Source: a virus. Taken from it: 27,854 nt of DNA. A model generated the notes under the pieces. The model was given only the letters and a program-made list of their open reading frames with translations. It was not told the DNA's origin and ran no database searches. How positions within the stretch are numbered: the stretch's first letter is position 1; each line of letters begins with the position of its first letter. This document shows positions 14,285 to 21,660 of this stretch, piece after piece. The translations under genes were made by a program, and so were the position numbers. The stretch is from positions 1 to 27,854 of the IMG/VR virus record IMGVR_UViG_3300021364_000132. One strand, written 5' to 3'.

Positions 14285-16615
14285 ATGGCCAATGGCATTC
14301 ATATTATCAAAAGAGATGGCACTAAAGAATTATTAAACATTGACAAAATACATTTTGTTGTAGAAGAAGCCTGTAAAGGTTTAGCAGGCGTAAGTAGTAG
14401 CCAAATTGAAATGAATGCTAATTTACAGTTTTACGATGGTATGAGCACAACGGAAATACAAGAAATTCTAATCCGTAGTGCAAACGATTTGATTTCTCTT
14501 GATGCACCTAATTACCAAACTGCTGCTGCTCGTTTGTTAGGTTACACTGTAAACAAAACAGTGTTCGGTCGCTATGAGCCAATTACATTGCGAGAAATGA
14601 TCGATAAAAACATTGAGAGAGGTGTTTACGATCCAGCAATCCTTGATGAATATGATAGCGAAGAAATTGCAAGGATGGATTCATATATTCATCACAAGCG
14701 TGACGAGAATTTTACCTACGCAGGGCTGCGTCAAGTTGTAGACAAATATCTTTGTCAGGACAGATCTTCAGGCCAGTTATTTGAGACTCCTCAGTTCATG
14801 TATATGATGATTGCAGCAACTTTGTTTTCGCAATATCCTAAGCACGAACGTATGCACTATGTAAGGAGATATTATGATGCGACCTCACTTTTTAAAATCA
14901 ACATCCCAACGCCAGTTATGGCAGGAGTCCGCACCCCTGTCCGCCAGTTTGCTTCATGTGTCCTCGTTGACAGTAACGACACTCTTGACAGTATCTTTGC
15001 TTCCGATATGTCTATTGGAAGGTACACTGCGCAGAGGGCTGGCATCGGTATCAACGCAGGAAGAATTAGAGGCGTCAACTCTAAAATCAGAGGAGGAGAA
15101 GTAGCTCATACAGGTATTATTCCGTTCCTAAAGAAGTTTGAAGCAACTGTACGCTGTTGTACACAAAATGGTGTACGTGGTGGTAGTGCTACTACACACT
15201 TCCCGTTTTGGCATCAAGAGATTGAAGATATTCTTGTGCTAAAGAACAACAAAGGCACAGAAGACAACCGTGTACGTAAACTAGACTACTCAATCCAACT
15301 TAACAAAACTATGTACGAAAGATTGTTGAGCGGCGGAGATATTACTCTTTTCTCACCACATGATGTGCCTGGCTTATATGAAGCATACTTTGGTGATGCG
15401 GATGCGTTTAAAGAAATGTATGAAATGTATGAACGCAAAACAAGCATCAAAAAGAAAAAGATTTCTGCAATGGAATTATTTTCAGCATTAATTAAAGAAC
15501 GTGCAGAAACAGGACGTATCTATATTATGAATGTAGATCACTCTAATACACATAGTTCGTTCAAAGACACAGTTTATATGAGTAACTTGTGTCAAGAAAT
15601 TACATTACCAACAAAGCCATTAGAGCACATTGACGACGAGAACGGAGAGATTGCTCTTTGTATTTTAAGTGCAATTAACGTAGGTGTAATTAAAGAGTTA
15701 GACGATTTAGAAGATCTTTGCGAATTAGCAGTTCGTGCATTAGAAGAAATAATTGATTATCAAAACTATCCTATCAAAGCAGCAGAAATTTCTACAAAAG
15801 CAAGACGCTCGCTTGGAGTTGGTTATATTGGACTAGCACATTATTTGGCAAAGAATAAAGTAAACTATGCTGATCAGGAAGCATGGCAACTTGTGCATGA
15901 TCTTACTGAAGCATTCCAATACTATTTGCTACGTGCCAGCAACAAAATAGCGCAGGAAAGAGGTGCGTGTGAGTACTTTAACCGCACTAAATACTCAGAC
16001 GGCATCCTGCCTATAGATACATACAAAAAAGATGTAGATACTATTGTAGAAAACAAATTAAAATATGATTGGGAATCTTTACGCAACGATATTAGAGAGC
16101 ACGGATTACGGCACAGCACACTGTCCGCACAGATGCCTTCAGAGAGCAGTTCCGTTGTGTCGAACGCAACAAATGGTATCGAGCCACCTAGAGGCTACCT
16201 GTCCGTTAAGAAAAGCAAAAAAGGGCCTCTTAAGCAGATTGTTCCACAATATCAAAGTCTTAAGCAACACTACACCTTGTTGTGGGAAATGCCTAGCAAC
16301 GAAGGTTACATCAACGTTGTCGCAGTAATGCAAAAGTTCTTTGATCAAGCTATTTCAGGAAACTGGAGTTACAATCCTACCCAGTATCCAGACAACGAAG
16401 TACCAATGAGTGTTATGATGCAAGACTTGTTAAATACTTACAAGCTAGGTTGGAAAACTTCTTACTACCAAAACACATATGATTACAAAACAGATCCAAG
16501 TGAAATGGTAGATGAACCAGCACACTCATTAGGATGGCACGACAATCAACCAGAGGTTGAACCAGCTACTTTGGCTACAGAAGATGATGAAATGTGCGAA
16601 GCGTGTGCAATTTAA
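14285..16615 (+). CDS. nrdA: Class Ia ribonucleoside-diphosphate reductase, alpha subunit
   Basis: Full length (776 residues, close to E. coli NrdA). An ATP-cone domain covers about 5-95. Cys near 224 (A-S-C-V-L-V) and Cys near 458 (A-L-C-I-L-S) are the redox pair. N-L-C-Q-E near 433-437 carries the thiyl-radical Cys with its Asn and Glu partners. The dimer and specificity region N-K-G-T-E-D-N-R-V-R lies near 320. A Y-Y pair near 735 is on the radical path. The C-terminus C-E-A-C carries the swinging-arm cysteines re-reduced by glutaredoxin or thioredoxin. It reduces NDPs to dNDPs for phage DNA synthesis and sits in an nrdA-nrdB-glutaredoxin group, as in other T4-like phages. Confidence 0.97.
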   Translation: MANGIHIIKRDGTKELLNIDKIHFVVEEACKGLAGVSSSQIEMNANLQFYDGMSTTEIQEILIRSANDLISLDAPNYQTAAARLLGYTVNKTVFGRYEPITLREMIDKNIERGVYDPAILDEYDSEEIARMDSYIHHKRDENFTYAGLRQVVDKYLCQDRSSGQLFETPQFMYMMIAATLFSQYPKHERMHYVRRYYDATSLFKINIPTPVMAGVRTPVRQFASCVLVDSNDTLDSIFASDMSIGRYTAQRAGIGINAGRIRGVNSKIRGGEVAHTGIIPFLKKFEATVRCCTQNGVRGGSATTHFPFWHQEIEDILVLKNNKGTEDNRVRKLDYSIQLNKTMYERLLSGGDITLFSPHDVPGLYEAYFGDADAFKEMYEMYERKTSIKKKKISAMELFSALIKERAETGRIYIMNVDHSNTHSSFKDTVYMSNLCQEITLPTKPLEHIDDENGEIALCILSAINVGVIKELDDLEDLCELAVRALEEIIDYQNYPIKAAEISTKARRSLGVGYIGLAHYLAKNKVNYADQEAWQLVHDLTEAFQYYLLRASNKIAQERGACEYFNRTKYSDGILPIDTYKKDVDTIVENKLKYDWESLRNDIREHGLRHSTLSAQMPSESSSVVSNATNGIEPPRGYLSVKKSKKGPLKQIVPQYQSLKQHYTLLWEMPSNEGYINVVAVMQKFFDQAISGNWSYNPTQYPDNEVPMSVMMQDLLNTYKLGWKTSYYQNTYDYKTDPSEMVDEPAHSLGWHDNQPEVEPATLATEDDEMCEACAI

Positions 16616-16618
16616 TGC

Positions 16619-16647
16619 TTGACACTTGTAGATAAGTAGTATATACT
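16619..16647 (+). promoter_or_regulatory. Sigma70-like promoter before nrdB
   Basis: TTGACA (16619-16624), a 17-nt spacer and TATACT (16642-16647); ATAAGGAA is the ribosome-binding site before the ATG at 16675. It gives nrdB and the glutaredoxin an expression source independent of nrdA. Confidence 0.75.
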
Positions 16648-16674
16648 ATACACAGAGAAACATAAGGAAATCAG

Positions 16675-17778
16675 ATGTCACGCACAGTGTTTAACAAGGA
16701 AAAAGTAGACTTCACTAAAGAAACAATGTTCTTTGGTGCAGAACAAAATACCCAAAGGTATGATACATTTAAGTTTCCAGTATTTGATAAATTAAATCAG
16801 ACAATGCTGGGATACTTTTGGAGACCAGAAGAAGTAAGTTTGCAAAAAGATAGAGCAGACTATGCAAACTTTCGTCCAGAACAGAAGCATATCTTTACTG
16901 CTAACCTAAAGTATCAAACACTGCTAGACAGTGTACAAGGACGTGGTCCTTGTTTGGCTTTCTTGCCTCATGTAAGTTTACCTGAGCTAGAAGGCTGTAT
17001 TGTTACTTGGGACTTCTTTGAAACAATTCACTCACGTTCATATACACATATTATGAAAAACGTGTATCCAGATCCAAGCGAAGTATTTGATACAATTCTT
17101 GATGATGACAAAATTATTCAACGTGCTGTTTCTGTTACTAAACATTATGATGCGTTTAATGAAGCCGCAGATGCATTTATGCACCGTGGTGAAGGTTCGA
17201 TGTATGAAGTCAAGAAGAAACTGTATCTTGCAATGCAAACGGTAAACATTCTTGAAGGATTACGTTTCTATGTTTCATTTGCTTGTACTTTTGGCTTTGG
17301 TGAATTAAAGTTGATGGAAGGCTCTGCAAAGATTATTTCACTTATTGCTCGTGATGAAGCACAACACCTTGCACTAAGCACACACGTTCTTAAACTTTGG
17401 GCTCAAGGCAAAGACGATCCAGAAATGGCTAAGATTGCAAAAGAGTGTGAAGAAGAAGTGTACGAGTTATGGCGTGAGTGTGTTGCAGAAGAAAAAGACT
17501 GGGCTGACTATTTGTTCAAAGATGGTTCGATGATTGGTCTTAACAGCACACTACTGCATCAATATGTAGAGTACATTGCAAACCGTAGACTGAAAGCACT
17601 AGGCTTTGATGCAATCTTTGATGCACCAGTAAACACAAATCCACTACCGTGGACACAGCATTGGTTAAGTTCTTCAGGTCTTCAAGTTGCTCCGCAAGAG
17701 ACAGAAGTTGAAAGTTATGTTATTGGCGGTATTAAACAAGACGTTGATAAAGATATGTTAAAAGGATTTAGTTTATGA
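16675..17778 (+). CDS. nrdB: Class Ia ribonucleoside-diphosphate reductase, beta subunit
   Basis: A 367-residue R2 protein. All iron ligands and the radical Tyr are visible: Asp in L-L-D-S-V-Q-G-R, Glu and His in E-T-I-H-S-R-S-Y, the radical Tyr in the same motif, Glu in I-L-E-G-L-R-F-Y, and Glu and His in R-D-E-A-Q-H. It houses the diiron-tyrosyl cofactor that starts each turnover in NrdA. Its stop overlaps the glutaredoxin ATG by four bases. The C-terminus (K-D-M-L-K-G-F-S-L) should bind NrdA; it differs from the E. coli tail, which suggests specificity for the phage alpha subunit. Confidence 0.97.
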   Translation: MSRTVFNKEKVDFTKETMFFGAEQNTQRYDTFKFPVFDKLNQTMLGYFWRPEEVSLQKDRADYANFRPEQKHIFTANLKYQTLLDSVQGRGPCLAFLPHVSLPELEGCIVTWDFFETIHSRSYTHIMKNVYPDPSEVFDTILDDDKIIQRAVSVTKHYDAFNEAADAFMHRGEGSMYEVKKKLYLAMQTVNILEGLRFYVSFACTFGFGELKLMEGSAKIISLIARDEAQHLALSTHVLKLWAQGKDDPEMAKIAKECEEEVYELWRECVAEEKDWADYLFKDGSMIGLNSTLLHQYVEYIANRRLKALGFDAIFDAPVNTNPLPWTQHWLSSSGLQVAPQETEVESYVIGGIKQDVDKDMLKGFSL

Positions 17779-18026
17779 TTGAGATTTGGGGTAAGCCTGC
17801 TTGTCCGCATTGCGATCAAGCAAAACAGTTTTGCGAAACTAGAGGCTTTAAATATGTGTACAAGCAATTAGATGTAGATTTTACTCGTGAAGAAGTATTT
17901 GAAAACTTTCCGGGTGCTAGGACATTTCCGCAAATAAAAATATTAGATAAAGTAATTGGTTCAAAGGATGACTTCATGAACTATGTAGAAGCAACAGGTT
18001 ATACAGGAACAGGTCATACGCTTTGA
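17775..18026 (+). CDS. Glutaredoxin
   Basis: An 83-residue thioredoxin-fold protein with active site C-P-H-C (Cys10-Cys13), the R-T-F-P-Q-I cis-Pro motif near 50-55, and a G-S-K-D-D-F glutathione-site motif near 62-67. The family reduces the C-terminal cysteines of ribonucleotide reductase. Its translation is coupled to nrdB by a four-base overlap, which supports that role. C-P-H-C is a variant of the usual C-P-Y-C. It corresponds in role to T4 nrdC, but orthology is not shown here. Confidence 0.93.
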   Translation: MIEIWGKPACPHCDQAKQFCETRGFKYVYKQLDVDFTREEVFENFPGARTFPQIKILDKVIGSKDDFMNYVEATGYTGTGHTL

Positions 18027-18232
18027 GTAAGTTTGTGGTTAAAAGAAATGGAGTATTAGAAACGTATACTGAATACGAAGATATTCCATTAGACTTTGAT
18101 CACGTAATAGAATTTAAGCCTACAGTCCCGGAGCCACCTCATACAGAAGAACAGCATGAGGAGATAGAACAATGGAACAATAGGCTACAAGATTTAATGA
18201 AGAGGGAAAGAGAAAATGCCAGCAGTAACTAG
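18023..18232 (+). CDS. Hypothetical protein, 69 aa, TTG start
   Basis: Not recognised. It starts at a TTG overlapping the glutaredoxin stop (TTGA). Beta-type N-terminus (FVVKRNGVLE), acidic Pro-rich middle, and a helical Glu/Arg-rich C-terminus. Overlaps the PAAR gene by 17 bases and carries its ribosome-binding site (GAGGG). Confidence 0.6.
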   Translation: MSKFVVKRNGVLETYTEYEDIPLDFDHVIEFKPTVPEPPHTEEQHEEIEQWNNRLQDLMKRERENASSN

Positions 18233-18506
18233 AATAGGTGATGCAGATGTTGATCATTGCTCAGGAATGACAAGAGCAGTAGGCAGTCCTAATGTATTTG
18301 TAAATAATATTGCAGTAAGCAGACAGACTGACGTTAACACATCACACCTTCTTCCAGGAGTTCCGTGTCCTAGTCACACCGCTCCTATTTCTGTTGGATC
18401 AACTACAGTTTTTGTCAACAATCTTGGATGCGGTAGAGTTGGAGACGCTCTTGACGGATGCACTTCTGTCGCAGCAGGATCTGGAGACGTTTTTGCAGGC
18501 CCATAA
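18216..18506 (+). CDS. PAAR-repeat tail spike tip protein
   Basis: A 96-residue protein almost wholly made of the PAAR fold: M-P-A-V-T-R-I-G-D at the start, two N-V-F-V-N/T-V-F-V-N strands, and conserved His/Cys (H14, C15, H44, C51, H54, C73) of which three or four could bind a metal ion at the apex. PAAR proteins cap the central spike of contractile tails (T4 gp5.4, type VI secretion) and help pierce the outer membrane. This is a direct sign of a contractile-tailed phage. It is grouped with small late-type genes and not beside the spike gene in this window. Confidence 0.9.
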   Translation: MPAVTRIGDADVDHCSGMTRAVGSPNVFVNNIAVSRQTDVNTSHLLPGVPCPSHTAPISVGSTTVFVNNLGCGRVGDALDGCTSVAAGSGDVFAGP

Positions 18507-18520
18507 AAAAGGAGATAGGC

Positions 18521-18697
18521 ATGACACTACATGAAGAAATAGTACAAGCGTACAACAACTACCTAAAAGAAGCAGAAACCTTTGATGATAAAGGCGTAAA
18601 AGCTGCGGCTGCTAGAGCTCGTAAAGCTCTTGGAGATCTTGGTAAACTTACAAAAGACCGTAGAAAAGAAATTCAAGACAAAAAGAACGAGATGTAA
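18521..18697 (+). CDS. Small basic Hc1/histone-H1-like protein, 58 aa
   Basis: The ATG at 18521 has the ribosome-binding site AAAGGAGATAG; a longer frame (18458) runs inside the PAAR gene. The helix K-A-A-A-A-R-A-R-K-A-L-G-D-L-G-K-L, followed by R-R-K-E-I-Q, resembles the core of bacterial Hc1-type histone-like proteins (G-N-K-A-A-A-x-R-x-R...R-K-E). Such proteins bind DNA and condense nucleoids. The N-terminus has L-H-E at 3-5. The role may be genome packaging or host nucleoid effects; the family link is by eye. The stop overlaps the next ATG by one base (TAATG). Confidence 0.55.
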   Translation: MTLHEEIVQAYNNYLKEAETFDDKGVKAAAARARKALGDLGKLTKDRRKEIQDKKNEM

Positions 18698-19380
18698 TGA
18701 CTCTAGTTATAGATTGTTACACTAACAATCAGGCTGCATTTAAAGCAGCACCAATACAAAAATCCAACAAGTGTATGCCTGACTGGTTTAAAAGAATACC
18801 AGCCATTGAGGATGCACCTGTTGGTGCTTTGGCACAAAATAGATCTATAAAACATTGCATGGGAATATTAGATCTATATCAACATGGTTTTATGATTCCT
18901 GCTTGGGAAGATATTATGTTGAAGATTGATAGTGGTGAATTTGGTTATCAGGTATGTGGCGAAGATTGTGTTCAAATGCACTCTCCTGAACAGCGTAGAG
19001 GCTTTTTAGACAATCATATTCATTTTAAACTAATGAGTCCGTGGTACATAAAGGCAAATAAGGACATAGATTTTTTAATGATTTGGCCAACTTGGGAGTA
19101 TGCAGACGATTTCGGATTGTTTGGATTGCCAGGTGTACTAAAATTACACCACATACCTTTGACACATATCAATATTATGGCACATCAACATACTAATAGA
19201 ATAATTACATTAGAAACAGGCAATCCGTTGTGTCAAATTATACCATTGACAAATGAACCTTACAAATTAAATTTGCATTTTGCAAGTAAAGAAGAAATAG
19301 ATAAAATTACTACCCCGCAAGCACATTTAGGAAGATTTGTACAAGGTGCCTTAAAATACATAAGAGGAAAAAATGGGTAA
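18697..19380 (+). CDS. Hypothetical protein, 227 aa, marine T4-like phage type
   Basis: Function unknown. A mixed alpha/beta protein rich in His, Trp and Pro. It has C-M-P-D-W-F-K-R-I-P near 26-35, I-K-H-C-M-G-I near 51-57, a G-F-M-I-P-A-W-E-D-I strand near 64-73, and several His in the middle (H-H-I-P-L-T-H). I recall proteins with the pattern 'W-K-I-P...K-x-C-P/M-G...G-x-I-I-P-x-W' in marine T4-like phages, without assigned function. A metal- or small-molecule-binding jelly-roll fold is possible. It overlaps the next gene by eight bases. Confidence 0.65.
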   Translation: MTLVIDCYTNNQAAFKAAPIQKSNKCMPDWFKRIPAIEDAPVGALAQNRSIKHCMGILDLYQHGFMIPAWEDIMLKIDSGEFGYQVCGEDCVQMHSPEQRRGFLDNHIHFKLMSPWYIKANKDIDFLMIWPTWEYADDFGLFGLPGVLKLHHIPLTHINIMAHQHTNRIITLETGNPLCQIIPLTNEPYKLNLHFASKEEIDKITTPQAHLGRFVQGALKYIRGKNG

Positions 19381-19570
19381 AAAAATATATTGGACAATTT
19401 GTATTTTAGCAGGTATAGCAAGTGCTATTTTTGCACCTATGTATGTAGATTACGAATGGGGAGCAGGAGCCTATATTGCAATAGGTTGGTTTGTATTTTT
19501 ACTTATCTTTGGGTTGGTGGCTTTATTTGCGCCAAATATAAAAAATTATCTTGACAATAAATCACAGTGA
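19373..19570 (+). CDS. Small two-span membrane protein, 65 aa
   Basis: Not recognised. Two hydrophobic segments (about 6-24 and 31-53) separated by a short acidic turn, with Lys at both ends; a small inner-membrane protein. AGAGGA in the preceding gene serves as ribosome-binding site. The tmRNA promoter lies inside its last codons. Confidence 0.65.
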   Translation: MGKKIYWTICILAGIASAIFAPMYVDYEWGAGAYIAIGWFVFLLIFGLVALFAPNIKNYLDNKSQ

Positions 19571-19581
19571 TGCTATAAATA
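19551..19581 (+). promoter_or_regulatory. Overlapping sigma70-like and late promoters of the tmRNA gene
   Basis: TTGACA (19551-19556), a 17-nt spacer and TATAAA (19574-19579) form a near-consensus sigma70 promoter. The same -10 reads TATAAATA (19574-19581), the exact T4 late consensus. One site can thus serve both early and late polymerase, giving tmRNA through the whole infection. Confidence 0.75.
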
Positions 19582-19639
19582 AATCGTAGGCGTTACAAAG
19601 CGTATTTGGACCCCGGGGCGGTACCGGGCGCCTCCACCA

Positions 19640-19692
19640 TAATTACTCTGTAGCGTAAAAACCACAAATTTACGGCGTAGAGTAATTATGAT
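19640..19692 (+). other. Intervening segment of the permuted tmRNA
   Basis: The 10-bp inverted repeat TAATTACTCT (19640-19649)/AGAGTAATTA (19679-19688), with an inner stem CGTAAA/TTTACG (19654-19659/19669-19674), extends the acceptor stem and should be removed by processing to leave the CCA end and the 5' G. Confidence 0.8.
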
Positions 19693-19740
19693 GGGGGCGA
19701 AATAGGATTCGACAGGTAGGCAAGTTTACAAAACACAAAT

Positions 19741-19782
19741 GCAAACGATAACTTTGCACCTGAGTTAGCCCTAGCGGCATGA
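19741..19782 (+). other. tmRNA tag reading frame (ANDNFAPELALAA)
   Basis: GCA resume codon, 13 sense codons, TGA stop. The tag start A-N-D-N matches the alphaproteobacterial style (A-N-D-N-F/Y), and the end A-L-A-A matches the E. coli-type degron recognised by ClpX/ClpA. Confidence 0.9.
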
Positions 19783-19820
19783 TTCACGGGGTTGGTCCAC
19801 CTTGTTACCAAACGGCTAGA

Positions 19821-19851
19821 AAAGTGTTGCAGAGATGCAACACTTTTTTTT
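19821..19851 (+). terminator. Rho-independent terminator of the tmRNA gene
   Basis: Ten-base stem AAAGTGTTGC/GCAACACTTT with a 6-nt loop and a T run. Confidence 0.92.
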
Positions 19852-19888
19852 ATCTGCATCACAACCATTAGTTTAGATGCTGCACCGC

Positions 19889-19896
19889 AATAAATA
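19889..19896 (+). promoter_or_regulatory. T4-type late promoter
   Basis: AATAAATA, followed by a hairpin leader (GTTGGC/GTCAAC near 19900-19915) and AAAGGAAA before the ATG at 19947. Confidence 0.55.
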
Positions 19897-19946
19897 GAGT
19901 GTTGGCGTTCGTCAACAAACCCGTTACATATTTGAAAGGAAATTTT

Positions 19947-20351
19947 ATGCGTAAGACACTAATCGCATTGGCAGCAGTAATGGCTGCAAGCACAGCACAG
20001 GCAGTAGATTTAGCGCCTGGAGTATCATTAGATACAGAACTAAAAGCATTTCACTTAGTAGATGCAGAAACTAATAACGTGACAATCGAGCCTGTTGTTA
20101 ACTGGACACCAGGTGCAGATGGTCCATTAACATTCTCATTAGGCACATTGGTTACAGTGTATGCAACTGATCATGCAAGTGGCGATGATATTGCAATTAT
20201 GAATGTATTTGAAGATGGGCATCGTCCAGCTATCGATCTAGGTTTTGATTATGATTTATCGGAATCAACTACTGTTTATGGTGACACATCATGGAACCTA
20301 AACGATGAAGATCGTGGAGAAATTGAAGTAGGTGTTTCATTTAACTTCTAA
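19947..20351 (+). CDS. Secreted outer-membrane-type beta protein, 134 aa
   Basis: The ATG at 19947 is chosen because it has AAAGGAAA upstream and begins a textbook signal peptide (M-R-K-T, hydrophobic core, A-Q-A at 17-19). The mature part (about 115 residues) has alternating beta strands, is acidic, and ends G-V-S-F-N-F, the terminal-Phe pattern of outer membrane beta-barrels. It is too short for a standard porin, so a small barrel or periplasmic beta protein is likely. It forms its own unit between a late promoter and a strong terminator. A surface change that blocks rival phages is one possible role; this is inference. Confidence 0.7.
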   Translation: MRKTLIALAAVMAASTAQAVDLAPGVSLDTELKAFHLVDAETNNVTIEPVVNWTPGADGPLTFSLGTLVTVYATDHASGDDIAIMNVFEDGHRPAIDLGFDYDLSESTTVYGDTSWNLNDEDRGEIEVGVSFNF

Positions 20352-20372
20352 TTTTTTAGATATTTAAAACTA

Positions 20373-20395
20373 GGGTGCTTCGGCACCCTTTTTTT
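20373..20395 (+). terminator. Rho-independent terminator
   Basis: GGGTGC-TTCG-GCACCC followed by seven T; a UUCG tetraloop hairpin. Confidence 0.95.
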
Positions 20396-20408
20396 ATGAC
20401 CTCCTAGC

Positions 20409-20416
20409 AATAAATA
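20409..20416 (+). promoter_or_regulatory. T4-type late promoter
   Basis: AATAAATA, with TTGGAGG ten bases before the ATG at 20441. Confidence 0.6.
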
Positions 20417-20440
20417 CACATATAACGATTGGAGGTTATT

Positions 20441-20590
20441 ATGGCAAGACAAGTAGTAGGGTTTAAAAGTGTTTTTGAACCGACACGGAAAAAGACGTCT
20501 ATCGGTGGCAACAATGGTATGATTAAAACGGCTAGTATGAACAAAAGTAGACGCAAAAGTTATAAAAAATATCGCGGACAAGGAAGATGA
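20441..20590 (+). CDS. Very small basic protein, 49 aa
   Basis: An open frame from ATG 20441 to TGA 20590 with ribosome-binding site GGAGG. The sequence starts M-A-R-Q-V-V-G-F-K-S-V-F and ends in a Lys/Arg/Ser/Tyr-rich tail (KSRRKSYKKYRGQGR). I recall a conserved small protein with the same start and end in marine T4-like phages; its function is unknown. High basic charge and a late promoter suggest a DNA- or RNA-binding or head-internal role. The next gene starts directly at the following base. Confidence 0.75.
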   Translation: MARQVVGFKSVFEPTRKKTSIGGNNGMIKTASMNKSRRKSYKKYRGQGR

Positions 20591-20785
20591 ATGGCACAAC
20601 CAGACGATAAAGGCAAACTAGAAGTAGCAGTAAGAATTTTGGGTAACGAATTAGTTGCCCTTAAAATGGAAGTCGATGACTTCAAAATGAAATGGCTAGT
20701 TTACGGTGTTATTACTATCGTAGCATTAGCATGGGCAGCTGGAACTTACGGCCCCGATTTAATTGGAATGTTTGGATCTGAATAA
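20591..20785 (+). CDS. Small coiled-coil membrane protein, 64 aa
   Basis: A helical N-terminal half (K-L-E-V-A-V-R-I-L-G-N-E-L-V-A-L-K) with a heptad pattern, then one membrane segment (about 36-57). It has the same MAQP start and layout as the protein at 8169. It lies in a row of small membrane genes, with no gap before and a one-base overlap after. A holin or holin-partner role is possible but not shown. Confidence 0.65.
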   Translation: MAQPDDKGKLEVAVRILGNELVALKMEVDDFKMKWLVYGVITIVALAWAAGTYGPDLIGMFGSE

Positions 20786-21105
20786 TGGGCGAACACACAG
20801 CAGCTTTAATCTTTATAGGGCTGATGTTTTTAGTAGTTTGGATTTATTACAAAAGAAATCCAGAACTTTATAGACACCTCGATGCTAAAACAACTTTTGG
20901 TCCAGACAAACCAAAGAAGTGGCGTAGCTGGGACGGTGTAATATATGTGTTATGGAATTGGAAAAGCTATGCAGCAAAGACTGTATGGTTATTAGGCTTT
21001 CCAGTAGTATGGTATACAGACGGAGGTGGTCCTGCAATAGCATGGCTGATACTAGGAGGCATATTAATACTAATGGGCAAGTTTTGGGAACTATTTAAAA
21101 AATGA
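20785..21105 (+). CDS. Small membrane protein, 106 aa
   Basis: Not recognised. One N-terminal membrane segment (about 6-21), a basic Trp-rich linker (K-P-K-K-W-R-S-W-D), then two hydrophobic stretches (about 63-75 and 83-99). It overlaps the previous gene by one base (TAATG). Candidate holin-type or membrane-remodelling protein by topology only. Confidence 0.6.
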   Translation: MGEHTAALIFIGLMFLVVWIYYKRNPELYRHLDAKTTFGPDKPKKWRSWDGVIYVLWNWKSYAAKTVWLLGFPVVWYTDGGGPAIAWLILGGILILMGKFWELFKK

Positions 21106-21115
21106 GGAGAGGGCA

Positions 21116-21595
21116 ATGTATGAGTACAGAGCAACTGTGATAAAAGTAATAGACGGTGACACCGTTGATGTTGATATTGATTTAGGTTTTGGTATTGTAA
21201 TGAAAGATGAACGTGTGAGAATCATGGGCATTGATACACCAGAATCAAGAACAAGAGATAAAGTTGAAGATTTATTCGGCGAAGCTGCAAAGGCTAGAGT
21301 AAAAGAACTACTAGAAGGCGATGTAATATTAAAAACACAAATTAATAAAAACGGTGAAGATATGAAAGGCAAGTTCGGACGTATCTTAGGAGACTTTATG
21401 GTAGAACGTTGGGAAGATCAACCCGCAGAACGGTTAACAGATATTCTTGTTGAAGAAGGCCATGCAGTAGCATATTTTGGTGGTTCAAAAGAAGAAATAC
21501 AAATGAAACATATGGCAAACAGAGAAAAACTTTTACGTGAAGGAATCATTGACAGAGCAGATTACGATGCTGCTGTGGCTAAAATGGACAAATAA
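21116..21595 (+). CDS. Thermonuclease (staphylococcal nuclease-like)
   Basis: A 159-residue SNase-fold protein. It starts with V-I-D-G-D-T (11-16); R35, D40, T41 and E43 (R-I-M-G-I-D-T-P-E) take the same numbers as in staphylococcal nuclease, and R89 in G-K-F-G-R is the second catalytic Arg. Asp20/Asp22 could supply the calcium ligand. It cuts DNA and RNA to nucleotides. It has no signal peptide, so it acts in the infected cell, perhaps in host DNA breakdown for nucleotide recycling together with the ribonucleotide reductase. AGGAGAGGG lies just upstream. Confidence 0.92.
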   Translation: MYEYRATVIKVIDGDTVDVDIDLGFGIVMKDERVRIMGIDTPESRTRDKVEDLFGEAAKARVKELLEGDVILKTQINKNGEDMKGKFGRILGDFMVERWEDQPAERLTDILVEEGHAVAYFGGSKEEIQMKHMANREKLLREGIIDRADYDAAVAKMDK

Positions 21596-21598
21596 AGG

Positions 21599-21627
21599 TT
21601 GACAATACATTAAACTCCTGTTATAGT
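21599..21627 (+). promoter_or_regulatory. Sigma70-like promoter within an inverted repeat
   Basis: TTGACA (21599-21604), a 17-nt spacer and TATAGT (21622-21627). The expected transcript start is near 21634, inside the loop of the inverted repeat 21612-21622/21647-21657. Confidence 0.75.
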
Positions 21628-21660
21628 AATACTACAAATGTGTTACAACAGGAGTTTTTT
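21612..21660 (+). terminator. Terminator-like hairpin that also holds a ribosome-binding site
   Basis: Perfect 11-bp inverted repeat AAACTCCTGTT/AACAGGAGTTT with a 24-nt loop, followed by T. Transcripts coming from upstream would form the hairpin, which either ends them or hides the AGGAG used by the ATG at 21661. Transcripts from the promoter nested in the repeat lack the left arm, so the site stays open. Confidence 0.65.

Larger units (their letters stand above)
19583..19851 (+). ncRNA. ssrA: Circularly permuted (two-piece) tmRNA
   Basis: The acceptor piece comes first: 19608-19639 aligns base for base in length with the 3' end of E. coli tmRNA (GGAC, T stem CCCGG/CCGGG, 7-nt loop, CGCCTCC-A-CCA). 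The coding piece starts at 19693 with GGGGGCG, which pairs with CGCCTCC over 7 bp including the G3-U pair needed for alanine charging, and continues to GGATTCGAC (19705-19713), identical to E. coli. The tag frame from GCA 19741 to TGA 19780-19782 encodes ANDNFAPELALAA, ending in a ClpXP-type degron. Between the pieces, 19640-19692 folds into a hairpin (TAATTACTCT/AGAGTAATTA) that would be cut out. The order acceptor-spacer-coding is the permuted form known from alphaproteobacteria and some other lineages. The exact 5' and 3' ends are not fixed; the T loop (GGCGGTA) is not the usual TTCRA type. Confidence 0.93.

Noticed and set aside
19604-19639. A tRNA 3' half or a lone tRNA gene
   Set aside because: The CCA-ending segment has no tRNA 5' half or anticodon arm upstream; its partner acceptor strand lies downstream at 19693, which makes it the tmRNA acceptor piece.
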